NCBI GenBank assembly: GCA_038025085.1
Contig: CM076142.1
Span: 13,249,501-13,313,500 of the forward strand
Origin: Tetragonia tetragonoides
Lineage: Eukaryota; Streptophyta; Magnoliopsida; Caryophyllales; Aizoaceae
Direction: 5' to 3'
Length of the DNA: 64,000 bases
The notes beneath the pieces were generated by a model that saw only the letters and a program-made list of their open reading frames with translations, did no database searches and was not told the DNA's origin. The translations under genes and the position numbers were made by a program. This document shows positions 12,258 through 34,559 of this stretch, piece by piece; the first letter of the stretch is position 1; each line of letters opens with the position of its first letter.

Positions 12258-13310
12258 GCATAATCATTTTTTGGTGACCTGTATTTTTCTTATTTTCATT
12301 TTGGTTACCTAAATTACTAAATAAAGTTTCACTTTGGTTGTCTTCGTTAGTCCTGTTAGATTTTTTCCGTCCGTTTGCTGACGTGACCACTAATAAGATT
12401 ATAAGACTAGGTTATACCTTATGTACATGTTCAATGACCAAAATACCCTCAATTAAGTGAGAGTTACCTCTCTTCTTCTCAAATTCAATTGCATATTTCA
12501 TTTCTCTCCCACAAGAATGCAAGATCACAACCTTGGAATAATCTCTCCCCATCAATGCAGACAATCTCTAACAGTCAAATTACAGTACATAACCAAATCC
12601 CATTATATTTTTTTAGAAACAAGAACTTAATCTACCAAAATCACCCAACCAACCGACAATAAGTGACCAAAAATAAACATTCAGTATTAACAATAGTCAA
12701 TCCCCCAAAGCAATTCTATCACACATAACTGGAATAATCTTCCGCCAATCAAATAACACATACAAATAACAAATCCCCCAAATTCCAGAAGCTACATACA
12801 ATTACATACCATCCTTAGGATAATCCAAAGCACTGAAATTGACAAACCAATCCCAACCAGCATCAAGCTTCAACAAAATCGTAGCCGCCATATTAGAAAT
12901 TTTTTTTTTTTCCAGATTTTTTTTCTTAACTGGTTAGGCGGGTTCTTAGCTTTGGGTTAGGGTTTGTGAACCAATCAAAGGAGCTGTAGTTTGCATTTGA
13001 AAATAGATGGTTTACCATCTGCTTTTGTGCTCTCTCCGTCGGATCAGTTTGCGTTAAATGACCAGAAGACGTCGTGGTGGTGGTGGTGGTAGTGGTGGGC
13101 CAGTGGTGGTGAAGGGGATGGGGATTGGAGGAGAAGAAAGATGACCTAATTACCCTCTAAAAAAAAACGCGTCATTTTGCTCTTTTTCTTAACAGAAAAT
13201 TTAACGGAGGTAATGGAAAGTAGTTAAGTGAAACAATTTTAATTAACTCGGGTAACTAAAATGGAAATATGAAAAACACAGGTCATTAAAAAATAACGGA
13301 ATTACTTAAC
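12258..13310. mobile_element. Non-autonomous element with about 100-bp terminal inverted repeats
   Basis: The left end (12258-12360: TTTTTTGGTGACCTGTATTT, then TTTCATTTTGGTTACC and GTTTCACTT) reappears inverted at 13205-13310 (AAGTGAAAC, GGTAACTAAAATGGAAATAT, then ACAGGTCATTAAAAAA). Inside, no reading frame resembles a transposase. A GGTGGTGGT microsatellite lies at about 13074-13096. The superfamily is not settled because I could not fix a target duplication. Confidence 0.6.
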
Positions 13311-14730
13311 GTAAATCCTACATTACTCAATACAAATTATTTTGCCACAATATTTTCCAAAATACCCTTTTTATTTGCAAATCACCTTTTCTCTTTATCC
13401 TTTTTCCTCTGCGAAATCTCCCTATCAACATCGATGATTCCTTTGATCAAGCACAAATTTTTGATTAAATTAATGATTGATATTGGAAGTTAATTAATTA
13501 ACCAATAAAAGAAACAAACAAAACCCCATAAAAAAAACGGTTTTGCTAATGACAGCCCTTATAAGGTTTATTTATTGTCAGCATTCGAACATACAAGTAA
13601 TGATGCCCGTGCGATGCACGGGTTAAGTTATATATTTTTATTATTATTTTTTGTTATTTTATTCTTCAATATTATATATTTTAAAATATATTTACGCTAA
13701 TTAAAATTGGATATGATCTTACATGTTAAGTTTAAACCTATTGTAAATGCATCTTATTTTGAAGTATTTTCCAATGCGAATACGATGGTACAAATATTAT
13801 TTTTTTTGAAGATGTGTAGAAGATTACATTTGCTTTTGAAGTTTCGACAAAGATTAAGTTATAACACTTATAAAACTCTAGTTATTCATCACAAGTCAAA
13901 CTCTCAATTTTATTTTTTTAAAAATTATTCTAATAATACATTTAATGATTTAGCATGATTCAAAACTCACAAAATATGCCAATTTTATATATAGAGAAGA
14001 TTAGCATTAAAATATAACCAAATTCAATTAATGTCACTAAATGTATAAAACAATACATATGCCAATTCACCCCCTTTGCTCCATTTTACCTAACTAAATA
14101 GTAAAACTTAAAATACAAATCAAATTGGAAAACCCAAGACCCCACAACTACCCTGCCATTAGCCCATCAGCATTCACCATCAACACTGCCGGCTATATTT
14201 TCCGGTAAATTCCTTAGAATTTCCGGCAGCCATTTTTAAAGAAATTCCTAAAAGAGGATGGGGAGGATGTCTTGTGGTGGAAAACCTTGGCGCAACAACC
14301 CCTTTGGACGGTGGACGGTAGATCTGGGCGACAGTGGTGAATAAATTCATAAATGGTGACCAACCACGGTTGTTATGCTCTTACCGGTGGATTGATGTTG
14401 TGATTAATGATGGTGAAACTAATGAACTGATGGGTGGCATTGTTGAGTTGCAACAGAGAGGAGAGAGGAAGAAAGAAGTGATGGAAAATGGCGATTTGCA
14501 GTTAACCTCGATGACGGCAACAATGGCAGTAGAACTGTAGAAGTATACAACAAGGGAAGAGAGAGAATTTTTTTTAAAAAATGGGACGTGATAATGGTGG
14601 AAATTACTCAATGAGAGATGAGGGGTTGCTCATCAGGGGAAAGGTGGGTATTCAGAGTGTGAACACAAATAAAATTTGCCATTAATATTGGATTTTTGAT
14701 TTATTTCTTATTCTGCTATTAAATGCTGTG
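13297..14730. other. Spacer with one end of a TIR element and a GC hairpin
   Basis: The left part (13297-13400) matches the left ends of the two TIR elements near 31.5 and 33.2 kb (GGAATTACTTAACGTAAATC, then an ATACCC block), but I could not find its right end. At 13606-13622 a perfect 7-bp hairpin (CCCGTGC, GAT loop, GCACGGG) stands out in AT-rich DNA. No gene is recognised. Confidence 0.45.
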
Positions 14731-15254
14731 TGATTTCCTCAAATATACATCATTCACAAACTAATTCCCAAATTAGCTTCGGTTCAAAACTATTTCCCCA
14801 CATATACACCACGTAGGATCGGACTGTGGCCTGGAAGCGAATTTAATTTTTTTTTTATAGCGAAAGGCAAAGCCGCTGTGGGCCACAGCGGCTTACCTAA
14901 GCAGCTGTGGCCCACAGCGGCTTTGCCTTTCGCTATAAAAAAATTTCGCTTCCAGGCCACAGTCCGATCACTAATTTTTTTTTTTAGCGAAAGGCAAAGC
15001 CGCTGTGGGCCACAGCTGCTTAGGTAAGCCGCTGTGGGCCACAGCGGCTTTGCCAATTTTTTTTTTTAGCGAAAGGCAAAGCCGCTGTGGGCGCAGCTGT
15101 GGCCCACAGCGGCTTTGCCTTTCGCTAAAAAAAAAAAATTAAATTCGCTTCCAGACCACAGTCCGATCCTACGTGGTGTATATGTGGGGAAATAGTTTTG
15201 AACCGAATCTAATTTGGGAATTAGTTTGTGAATGATGTATATTTGAGGAAATCA
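14731..15254. mobile_element. Nested palindromic foldback element
   Basis: The outer arms, 14731-14845 and 15138-15254, are inverted copies of about 115 bp (TGATTTCCTCAAATATACAT against its inverse). Inside, shorter palindromes are stacked: the module GCGAAAGGCAAAGCC, then GCTGTGGGCCACAGC and its inverse occurs about three times in alternating orientation. The internal segment CGCTTCCAGGCCACAGTCC is also repeated inverted. The whole 524 bp could fold into a long, branched hairpin. It ends about 530 bp before the helicase start codon. It has no coding capacity. Confidence 0.8.
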
Positions 15255-15499
15255 TTCATTAATGCTTTACAAATTTGCCTAAAAAAAAAAAGAAGAAATA
15301 AGCAGAAATTGAAAAGGGAAAGAAAATCAGAAAACGAAAGCAACGCAAGGCAATATCAGCCCCTCGCGCCGTCAACCCCCACCTCACCCACCGGCGACTC
15401 TTTCTCTCTCCTTTGTGCTGCTCATTCATCCTGCTTTCTCAGCCACCCCATACGACTGTCTCTGTCTCCTCCCGCCTCCTCAGCCACTCGACGAATCGC

Positions 15500-15782
15500 C
15501 GCTGCAAAACATCACTCACCAGGTTCGCATATTCTCCACCCTCTCTCTCTTTCTCTCTTTCTATCTCTATCTCTATCTCCAAACTGTACTGTGGTGAATT
15601 TGGATTGAATATCAAATAAAGTTTGGATTTTTATGCTATCAGAGTAATGGGGTTGTTTCGTTTTTGGCAATTTGAGCTAGATGATTCAAGTTTCTTCTTT
15701 GTATATTAGTATATTTGAGGTTTTCAATTGCAATGAACTTTGTGTGATGCCCGAGTTGTGATAATTTGGCTTCTGTGGTAGT
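15500..15782 (+). promoter_or_regulatory. Probable 5' leader region of the helicase gene
   Basis: A pyrimidine-rich stretch (CTCTCTCTCTTTCTCTC and CTATCTCTATCT, about 15538-15580) lies before the start codon, as is common in plant leaders. GGTAG directly before the ATG could be a splice acceptor, so a leader intron ending at 15780-15781 is possible. Transcription start and exon limits are not determinable. Confidence 0.35.
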
Positions 15783-26523
<10,741 letters not shown>

Positions 26524-26740
26524 ATGCAGATTCGCGGATAATGATTTCACTGTGTGCCAGTTGCATTGAGCTTGAGTTCTTGGTATATACACCTGGATGA
26601 CAAATGAAGATCAGTTGGCCGGCAATGAATTCAAACATGTGTCATCGTTATCAATAATATCAAGGTATCCATTAAAAACATGTGTTCCTCATGTAAGCAC
26701 GTAGGTTGCACACTTCCCATCAGGGATTAACAATCTTCCT
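26524..26740 (+). other. Helicase 3' flank / probable 3' UTR
   Basis: Non-coding sequence after the helicase stop codon. No clear AATAAA is seen before the repeat block that starts at about 26740. Confidence 0.45.
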
Positions 26741-26888
26741 TTCTTCTTCCAAGTAAGTATTTAATTATCTTTTTCTGTTTTGGGTTCAATTCTACTAGTT
26801 TTGTTTTGAGGAAAAAGCTTGAGAACCTTAGATTTCGTTTGAATTGTGAAATTCGTATTTTGGTTTGATTCTTGTATAGTTAATGCAT

Positions 26889-27193
26889 AAAAATCATAGG
26901 GGATTACTATTTTAGGGTTTTGGTTGATTAATTTTTGCCTAGTTTTGTATTTTGGAAACATTAAAGCATGAAAAGAATTGGTTTTTATGAAAAATCCGAA
27001 TTTGATTTATTTTGGAAATAATTTAGTCATTCACAAACCTATTTCATTGGTGAATTGTTGCTGTAATTTTCATTTAGATTTTCTGGAATTTTGTAAAACA
27101 AAGAAACAGAAAAACAGAATTCTCTTGTTCTGTTACTGCTGTCCTGTTACTGCTGCTGGCTGCTGTTGGGGCTGCTGGACAGCCTACTGGTGG
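26889..27193. repeat. Left copy of a 305-bp direct repeat flanking the partial LINE
   Basis: It matches 29274-29578 over its full length with only a handful of substitutions by eye and almost no indels. It runs from AAAAATCATAGG to CAGCCTACTGGTGG. The LINE fragment starts at the next base. Confidence 0.9.
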
Positions 27194-29273
27194 AAAAGCT
27201 CTCTTTCCTATGGGCTGCAACTGTTGAAAAGTGACCAGCATTGGCGTATGATCAGTGATTCCTTCCTGGAAGAAATGGACATGGCACCCAGGGAAAGTGT
27301 CCACCCATTTCTCATTTGACAAAACTCTATCTATTTTAGAAAATACTCTATTGCCATCATTTTGTCTGTTATTCCAAGTAAAGAAACACCCTGTCCAAGC
27401 AATTTCCTGTAACTCACAATCTTCAATACACTCTCTGAACTCAATTGTCTCCTGTAACTGCACTGGTATCCCACCTATTCTCTCATTTTGGTGCAAGACA
27501 TTGTTGAAATCCCCTAGCAACAACCAAGGCATGTTCACTTGCTGTTTTGTATGATTTAAGAACTCCCACAATGGCCTTCTCAGTTCTTTAGTGTTAAAAG
27601 CATATACAAAAGTAGCCTCAAACTCTAACTTAGAGCTCAAATTCCTCACTCTGCAATGAATTGCTTGATCCATGGTTGACAGTATGTTGACATGAAAAAT
27701 ATCCCTTCTCCAAACAATCCAGACTCTCCCCTTAGGATGATCACAGTGATTCATAAAAGATTCCCATCCATGAAACATACTATTTTTGACATTTTCCCGA
27801 TTTTTTACTTTAATTTTGGTCTCAACAAGACCAATCAAGCCCACTTTATTGTTTCTGCAGAAGAGGCTAACCTCTCTTTGCTTATTTGGGCCATTGAGGC
27901 CCCTCATATTCCATACCAACACACTATCCATGACCATCAGCCATGATAGCTTCTTCAAGCCCCATCTCTTCTTGAGGAGGTAGATCATCATTGTGCATAC
28001 TTTCATCATGTTGTAGTGTATCAAGAGAGTTTGTAATCTTTACCTGCTGGGCCACACTGTTGTTCTGAGCTGTAGCTGTCCTGTTCCTGCCAACAGGTTG
28101 CCACTCAAGCCTCAGAGTCTCCTGTACTGCTTGCGATGGCTCTTGCTGAATTTCTCTTTCTACTCCCCCAGATTCATGTTGCTCTTTCTCTCTCACAGGC
28201 TCCTTTTCCCTCCATTCAGGATAAGAGGTATTCTTCCTGCAGAGTATAGTTTTGTGCCCAAACTTTTTGCAAATCTCACATTGAACTGGATTCCACTCGA
28301 ACTCCACTTCCTTCTGTATCACAGTTCCATTTTGATTCCTGAAAAATACTTTTTCCTCAATTTTTCCCATTTCCACTTCCACTAACATTCTTGCATAATT
28401 CACCCCATTCTTCAACTCTGTGTTCTTATCTACCATCATGGGCTTACCTATCAGACTGCCTATTTTACTCAGACCTTGTGGGCTCCAGTACTTAACATCC
28501 AAGCCATGAAGCTTAACCCACACAGGAACTGAAGATAATGCAGTTTTAGACAATTCCAAGTCCTTGTGCCATGGCCTCACCACCACTGGCTTATTGTCAA
28601 AATGGTATATACCTCCCTGAATGACATTTTCTCTGTCTACAACAGTATCAAAACGTACTAGAACAATCCCATTTTTCAACATGACAATTTTAGAGATCCC
28701 ATGTGCACTAATGAAACCCCTAACAATTGCAAAAGGAGGATATAGCAAGCAAGAGCATTGTTCCAGTAATCAATTTCTGAGCTAATGTCCTCTAATTCAA
28801 TTGTTCCCACAATCTTCCCCTCACATTCAACAGGTTTCACATAATCTAAACGAAACCCAGCATTACTAAGTTTACTTGTATCAAAATCATCCCAAATCGT
28901 TTTCGTACCTGATTGTTGTTGCTCTTCTTCTTCTACTTCCTCAGCCCACGATGTAGGACTTCCATGTGTCTCTGATTGAATCCATTCATCAATTTGCTGT
29001 CTCGCATTTGGTGCAGCAATCACTGGAGTTTCTCGAGTTGACGCCTCGAGTTCATTGTTTAGGTTTCTCACAACTCTCTCTCTTTGATTCCGATCCTCTG
29101 ATTGAAGTGATTTTTCAAAAGCATCCTTCGCCGCCATTAAAGCCTTCTCCATCTCCACCCTAGCGGTGGCCCTGGTTCTTCTCGCCATAGAAAGCGGTGC
29201 ACGTTAGCAAAGGTTGCTAACCTGCTCCTGGAGAGAAAAAAGAGACATCACGCTATTAATTTGACGTTTTTTC
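27194..29273 (-). mobile_element. Partial LINE: ORF1 and endonuclease, reverse transcriptase missing
   Basis: On the minus strand, ORF1 starts at 29188 (MARRTRATARVEMEKALMAA). It shifts frame near 28745 and continues to 27924 with a DUF4283-like region (VVRPWHKDLELSKTALSSVP) and a CCHC zinc knuckle CEICKKFGHKTILC. ORF2 follows in another frame from about 28000: an APE-type endonuclease (VWNMRGLNGPNKQRE; GLVETKIK; LLLGDFNNVL; ITDHTPMLV). It stops abruptly at QPIGKRAF (27194), where an intact LINE would enter the RT linker. There is no RT, zf-RVT or poly(A). Confidence 0.88.
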
Positions 29274-29578
29274 AAAAATCATAGGAGATTACTATTTTAG
29301 GGTTTTGGTTGATTAATTTGTGCCTAGTTTTGTATTTTGGAAATATTAAAGCCTGAAAAGAATTGGTTTTTATGAAAAATCCGAATTTGATTTATTTTGG
29401 AAATAATTTAGTCATTCACAAACCTATTTCATTGGTGAATTGTTGCTGTAATTTTCGTTTAGATTTTCTGGATTTTTGTAAAACAAAGAAACAGAAAAAC
29501 AGAATTCTCTTGTTCTGTTACTGCTGTCCTGTTACTGCTGCTGGCTGCTGTTGGGGCTGCTGGACAGCCTGCTGGTGG
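29274..29578. repeat. Right copy of the 305-bp direct repeat
   Basis: It runs from AAAAATCATAGG to CAGCCTGCTGGTGG and pairs with 26889-27193. The LINE 5' end (ORF1 start 29188 plus a short leader) abuts it. The sequence then continues into the LTR-like block without a break. Confidence 0.9.
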
Positions 29579-31542
29579 CTGTCAGCCAGCGGCCAGCGCA
29601 GTAGTGGTGACGTGTGGCGTCAGGTACAGATTTGTGGGGTGTTTAAATAAGTTTTTGGGGAGTAAATTGGTTATTTTGTTGAGCTGAAATTTTGGGAAGA
29701 AAAAACTGTTTTGGGAATTCAGAAAAATAATTTCAGAATAGTAGAGTTTGTAAAAACAGAAAGTAAACCTTGTTTTGATTGGGTTTTAGTTGTTAGAAAT
29801 CAAGTTATTGATTAGTTTTTATTTGTGGATGTTATAGAACCCGAGGTCGCCCAAAACGATAGTTAGGAGCTAACGTTAGTGTTCTGTGAGCGTGGACGAA
29901 GGTAATTCCGCGTCTACTATTCTTCTCAACCCCAATGAAAAGTTTATGATGTGCTAAGTGTGAAAAGCATGCTATTTGGTGAGGCAACTTGATATATGCA
30001 ATGGGCATGGTTATGGTATTGAATAAATAAATTGCAAGCATGCTTATCTTAGTTGACGGAATTGTTTGTGTAATGATTTATTGGTTGGGGTTGATTGGTA
30101 TTTGTTTTAGTAGCATGAATTGAATGAATGTTTATGAGCTGTGAGTTTATCCATGTGAGAAGAATGTTATGAATGGTGAACACTTATTATTGTCTTCTGC
30201 ATAAGCTACGGTGAAGTATGGATATATGAGTTTGATAATGATCATCGGTTACGATATGATGGAAATTGCAATCATCTTGATATGGCTTGTGCCATCGTTG
30301 GAAACTTGGTTATAATGTACTTAAATTAACTTGGTTGTTTATGTGTGTATTTGTTTGAGTATGGACACCTATGCAAAAACTATGTCGAGGGCAAGAACTC
30401 CTTTAGGTAGGATCCCCTAAAGGCCACGAATATTAGCAACTTATGAGAGCAGCTTTGTGGGAATGCGGTCTTTCACGAACCCTCTCATGAGATTATTTTG
30501 ATTATGAATATTTTGATTATTCATGAACTTGGAGTAATCCTTTTGATTTTGTCTCCTCCTAGCCATGAACCACTATGGCGGGCTACGGCCTTGAAAACCC
30601 CATAGGGCTTGGAGGGTGTGCACACTAGGGACTTGGCCATTGATTGAATTGATTTGTGACCAGCATTGTGCTGAAAGTTGAGATTGTCTGATCTTGCTGT
30701 TCTCTTCCCTCTAAACAAGCTGGCTAATTAAATTAATGAATATTATTATGAGTTTGCGCATGCTTGATTATGTGATTAAATGTGCATGAAATGAATTTCA
30801 AATAAAAGAATTTCGAAAATAAAGGTAAGGGTTTTCCAAATGAAATTTACGGGGTAGCTTTTGCTGATTTTCTTTCTTTGTGTTTTCCTCTAATTCTTAT
30901 ATTTTTGCAGGTGATGTGATTAGGATGGTGGTGAGTGACGACGAATTCCAAGAGTAGTTATCTTAGTTGATAAACATTTTTGTCTAGTTTGGATATTAGT
31001 TGGTTTTTAGTCAATCAGTTGTAATGATTAAATATCGTTGTTAGTTGGGTTGGATTATTTATGTTTTAGACCACTAGTACTGATGTTTTGAGGAGCTTTA
31101 TTTTGAGGACTTACTATTGTTTAGCCTTGCACTCATCCGTATGAGTGAGTGTGGCGGTGACTCCATGGATATTAGTCTTTCGCTGTTGGGTTTTATATTA
31201 TTATCTTCTGTTTAAGCAGGTTTAAGTTTGTCGATAACTTTGGGATGCCTATTTACAAACGAAATTCTGCCGGATTTTCGGCGCGAGTTTATTGTTCTTG
31301 TCTATTTATTTTGTTAGGAAATCTGGGGTGTTACAGTATGTTTTTTAAAGTAAAGTTTTATAATGTAAGAAGACATTTCGGGATCATTGTCTACATTTGT
31401 TATTATCAGAAGGAAATAAGATATGTTATCTTTGATTTCTTGAAAAGTTAGTGACAACTTGATTTTTGGTTTTAATGTAATACTTGGTCAAAACTTGACT
31501 TATATTGAAAGATAATTAACCCAAATTATGTAAAAAAGGTAC

Positions 31543-32694
31543 GGAATTGCTTAACGTAAATCCCATTTTACTAAACACAAATATTTTTTTTCCAATACTT
31601 CCCACAATACCCTTTGCATTTGTAAAGCACCTTCCTTCTTGTTTTTTTTTTTCCTCTCAATCCTCCCTAATATCATCCCCTCAAATTATCATAAAGAAAC
31701 GTAAATTACATTAATATGGATGATTCCTTTGATGGAAACAATATTTTGGACCAAATACCCTTATTAAGTTTGCGATTTATGTAATTTTTATGGTTTAGAT
31801 TAGTTTATTTTCAAATTACTAATTGTTTAGGGTTTTGTAGGTTGTAGGTTGTAGGTTAGGTTTATTGGAGGGTAGTTGTTGGGCGGCGGGCTGGGTTTGC
31901 TGGGTGGAGGGATCGGGTTGCTGGGAGCGGTGGGGTCGGGTTGTTGGGCGCGGCGGGGTCGGGTTGGTGCGTTGGCTAACAGGGGTGGTTGGAGAGAGAA
32001 AAAGGGATTTTGTGGGTGAGAGAAAGAGAGATTGGGTTTGGGGTTTGTGGTGGGGCGGTGGTCGTCGGAAGGCGGGGAGGGGGCGGGCGTGCGAGGTGGT
32101 GCTGGGGGAGGGGGCAGTTGGGCGGGCTGAGCTTGTTTGGGCAGCGGGCTGGGCAGTTGGAGAGAGAAAGAAAACTGGGTTTTGTGGTGCGGTGGTGACA
32201 GGTGCGAGATGGTGATGTGGGTTTTGTGGTGCGGTGGTGGGAGATGGTGCAGTTAGGCGGTGGTGGGGAAAGGCCGGAGGGGGCGGTCGGGTGGTGCTAG
32301 GGGGTGGGGCAGTTGGGCGGTGGTGGGGGAGGGGGAGGGGGAGGGGGTGGTTGAACGGTGCCGGGAGCGGTGACGTGCGTAGGTGTTTTGTTTTCTTTAT
32401 TGTATTGTTGTGTTGGGGTATTGAACTGATGATGATGATGATGATGATGATGATTAAAGATGGTGATGGAAGCTGACCGAAGACATACATCACTGGCAAA
32501 CAACAGATTTTTTTATAATCTTTCACTATATTTATGTCCATTATATTTTAATTTGGCCATTTTTTCTGCAGGGAGAGAGAAAATGGAGGGAGAGAGAAAA
32601 TGAAGGAAGAGAGAGAAATGACTAAAAATTACTTAGGGGCATTGTTGGAAGTAAGGATTTACGTTTAGTAATTTGCGATTTACGTATAGCAACC
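31543..32694. mobile_element. Non-autonomous TIR element, copy 1, with a G-rich centre
   Basis: The left end (GGAATTGCTTAACGTAAATC at 31543-31562, then TTTTACTAAACACAAAT) is matched inverted on the right (GGATTTACGTTTAGTAATTT, then GCGATTTACGTATAGCAA, to 32694). The core, about 31865-32360, is strongly G-rich on the plus strand. It produces long proline-rich frames on the minus strand that I do not regard as a gene. A (GAT)n run of about nine units lies at 32428-32454. Confidence 0.6.
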
Positions 32695-33208
32695 CCCAAA
32701 AGGTATTGCTACCACAATCTTGTAGAGGATGAATCACACACTCGATTGTAAAAATATTCTTATTTTTTTTTTATGTAGGTAAATTCAATATTTTGGGTCG
32801 TTTTAAAATGTGATCCTGTGCGATTGTGCCACTTACACATATTGATGAACATCTTATGATAATACGAAAAAAATAATACAAATGCAATACTTTTAAAAAA
32901 TTTACGCAAAAACTATTTTACTTTAGAATTCTATGTCCGAAGGTAACTAAAAGGAGTAATCCTATCCAATATGTCTAAGAAATAATACCTTTTAATATAC
33001 AAACTTAAAACTTAAAAATTTGCACCCAAAAATTAAACATAAAAACTAGCTTAAGACGATATTTTTGTAACTTTTTGTGAGACGAAGTCACTTTTTAGTA
33101 TAATAAGGGTCACTGTTACTGCTCATAATAAGTGACTCCTACATTACTAAATAGTGATCACTTTTTTCTATAAGTTGATCTCACACAAAACTTACTCATA
33201 AATAAAGG
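32695..33208. other. Spacer between the two TIR elements
   Basis: AT-rich non-coding sequence with no recognised gene or boundary. Confidence 0.6.
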
Positions 33209-34138
33209 GAGTTGCTAAACGTAAATCGCAAATTACTAAACGCAAATCCTTATTTTCCATAATACCCCTAAGAATTTTCTCACCCATTTTTCACTCTCAC
33301 TCTAATCTGAGTTCTCTCCATCACTTCTCCATTTCTCTCAACCCATGCCTTTCTCTATCAGTTCAGTTTCTCAAATTATTACTGTACATCAATTAAACTA
33401 CTTTAATCTTTTATTCATCAATCCCTAAAACAAATAAACAAAATTGAAAATAAAAAATCAAATCAAATCAAAAACTGGAAAAAACCCAACCCCACCCTCG
33501 TGAGCTTCATCGTCCCTGTCGCCGTCATGAGTACCACCCTTGATCAGGCCCCCGACCACCCCGCCAGCCCATCATTCCTGCGTTAGCCGCTAACCCCTCG
33601 TCCACCCTCCCCGCGCATCCCCACCAGCCACCACCCCGTCGAAACCCTCCTACTGTCGTCGAATCCTATGCCCCCAACCACCAATTGAAACATGGTTGCT
33701 GAATACAATACATTCAATCAGATCGAAAACCTGGAAATTAAGGATTCAGGTCAAATCAACCACCTAAAAGAGAGGAAAAAAATCATCTAACAATATCAAT
33801 ACAAAGGTCAACCGTAGGCCAAGAAGGACCTCTGTACACAATGAACTGTTTATTGTTCCATAAAACAGAGAACCTAAGACGAAGACAAAATCACTCAAGT
33901 CTAAACACAGCCCATGATTACTGTTTCAAGTTGAATAGCTTTGTTAATTTAATCAAAATTTTGTCTAGATTAAAGGATAACCCTGTTGATTAGAGTTTAG
34001 GGTTTTGTTTCAGAAGGGGAGATTTTTTAGAGGAAAAAAAATGAGGAGGAGAAATGTGGTTGCAAATAAAAGGGTACTTTAGAAATTATTTAGACAAAAA
34101 AAATTGTGTTCAACAATTTAAGATTTACGTTAAGCAAA
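33209..34138. mobile_element. Non-autonomous TIR element, copy 2, with a C-rich centre
   Basis: The left end GGGAGTTGCTAAACGTAAAT continues CGCAAATTACTAAACGCAAA and closely resembles copy 1. The right end, AAGATTTACGTTAAGCAA at about 34121-34138, is its inverse. The centre (33485-33690) is C-rich on the plus strand, opposite in sense to copy 1. It has no coding capacity. Confidence 0.6.
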
Positions 34139-34268
34139 TAAATATAAATAAAATATTTCGAAATTTAATTTCTACCACATTTCCACGAAGCTTAAACACT
34201 TATCCGATACTATCACACTTCAATGCTTAGTTGCTTACAGTTACCCAATCCAACAAACAAACATCTCT

Positions 34269-34299
34269 CTCTTTTTTTTTTTTTTTTTTTTTGATAAGG
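34269..34299 (-). mobile_element. 31-bp retroposon stub: eight bases plus a poly(A) tail
   Basis: Perfect 17-bp duplications AACAAACAAACATCTCT (34252-34268 and 34300-34316) enclose only CTC, about 21 T and GATAAGG. Read on the minus strand this is CCTTATC followed by a poly(A) tail: the extreme 3' end of a LINE or SINE copied by target-primed reverse transcription that aborted almost at once. Confidence 0.8.
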
Positions 34300-34559
34300 A
34301 ACAAACAAACATCTCTTGAGTATTATAAATCGTGAGTCAAATTCTCAAATTAGACAAACCCATGTAAGCATGTACAATTACAACTGTACATTATTACATA
34401 ATTTCCATTTATATATATTATTTAAGGAATTGAAAATCACGTGCATTGAGCATGGGCTGCTGTCACTGGACCAATGATCCGTGATTCACTATTTTACCTT
34501 TTTTTCTTCTCCAATTGCTTTACTGATTTTCTCCGCGTCTGTCAACGCTCACCCAAAAA

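Larger units (their letters stand above)
26740..31335. mobile_element. LTR-like block, interrupted by a partial LINE
   Basis: After the LINE and its 305-bp flanks are set aside, about 2.2 kb of non-coding sequence remains. It ends in GGGGTGTTACA at 31325-31335, the kind of terminus seen on Ty3/Gypsy LTRs of plants. No gag or pol is present. The 5' boundary is not visible (no TGTAACACC end was found), so this could be a solo or truncated LTR, or an unrelated repeat. The segment 30380-30490 contains two short inverted strings (CCTTTAGG, CCTAAAGG). Confidence 0.4.

Noticed and set aside
14790..15056. 88-codon frame on the minus strand
   Set aside because: It is a translation of the palindromic element's repeat modules.
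15228..15608. 126-codon Ser/Pro-rich frame before the helicase
   Set aside because: It overlaps the end of the foldback element and a CT-rich leader; low complexity, no conserved domain.
26889..29578. Reading the 305-bp direct repeats as LTRs of a small LTR retrotransposon
   Set aside because: The interior is a LINE on the minus strand with no primer-binding site or gag, and the right repeat continues without a break into about 1.7 kb of further sequence, so it is not an element end.
31819..32541. 240-codon proline-rich frame on the minus strand
   Set aside because: It lies inside a TIR element, its composition follows the G-rich core, and it has no homology I recognise and no intron structure.
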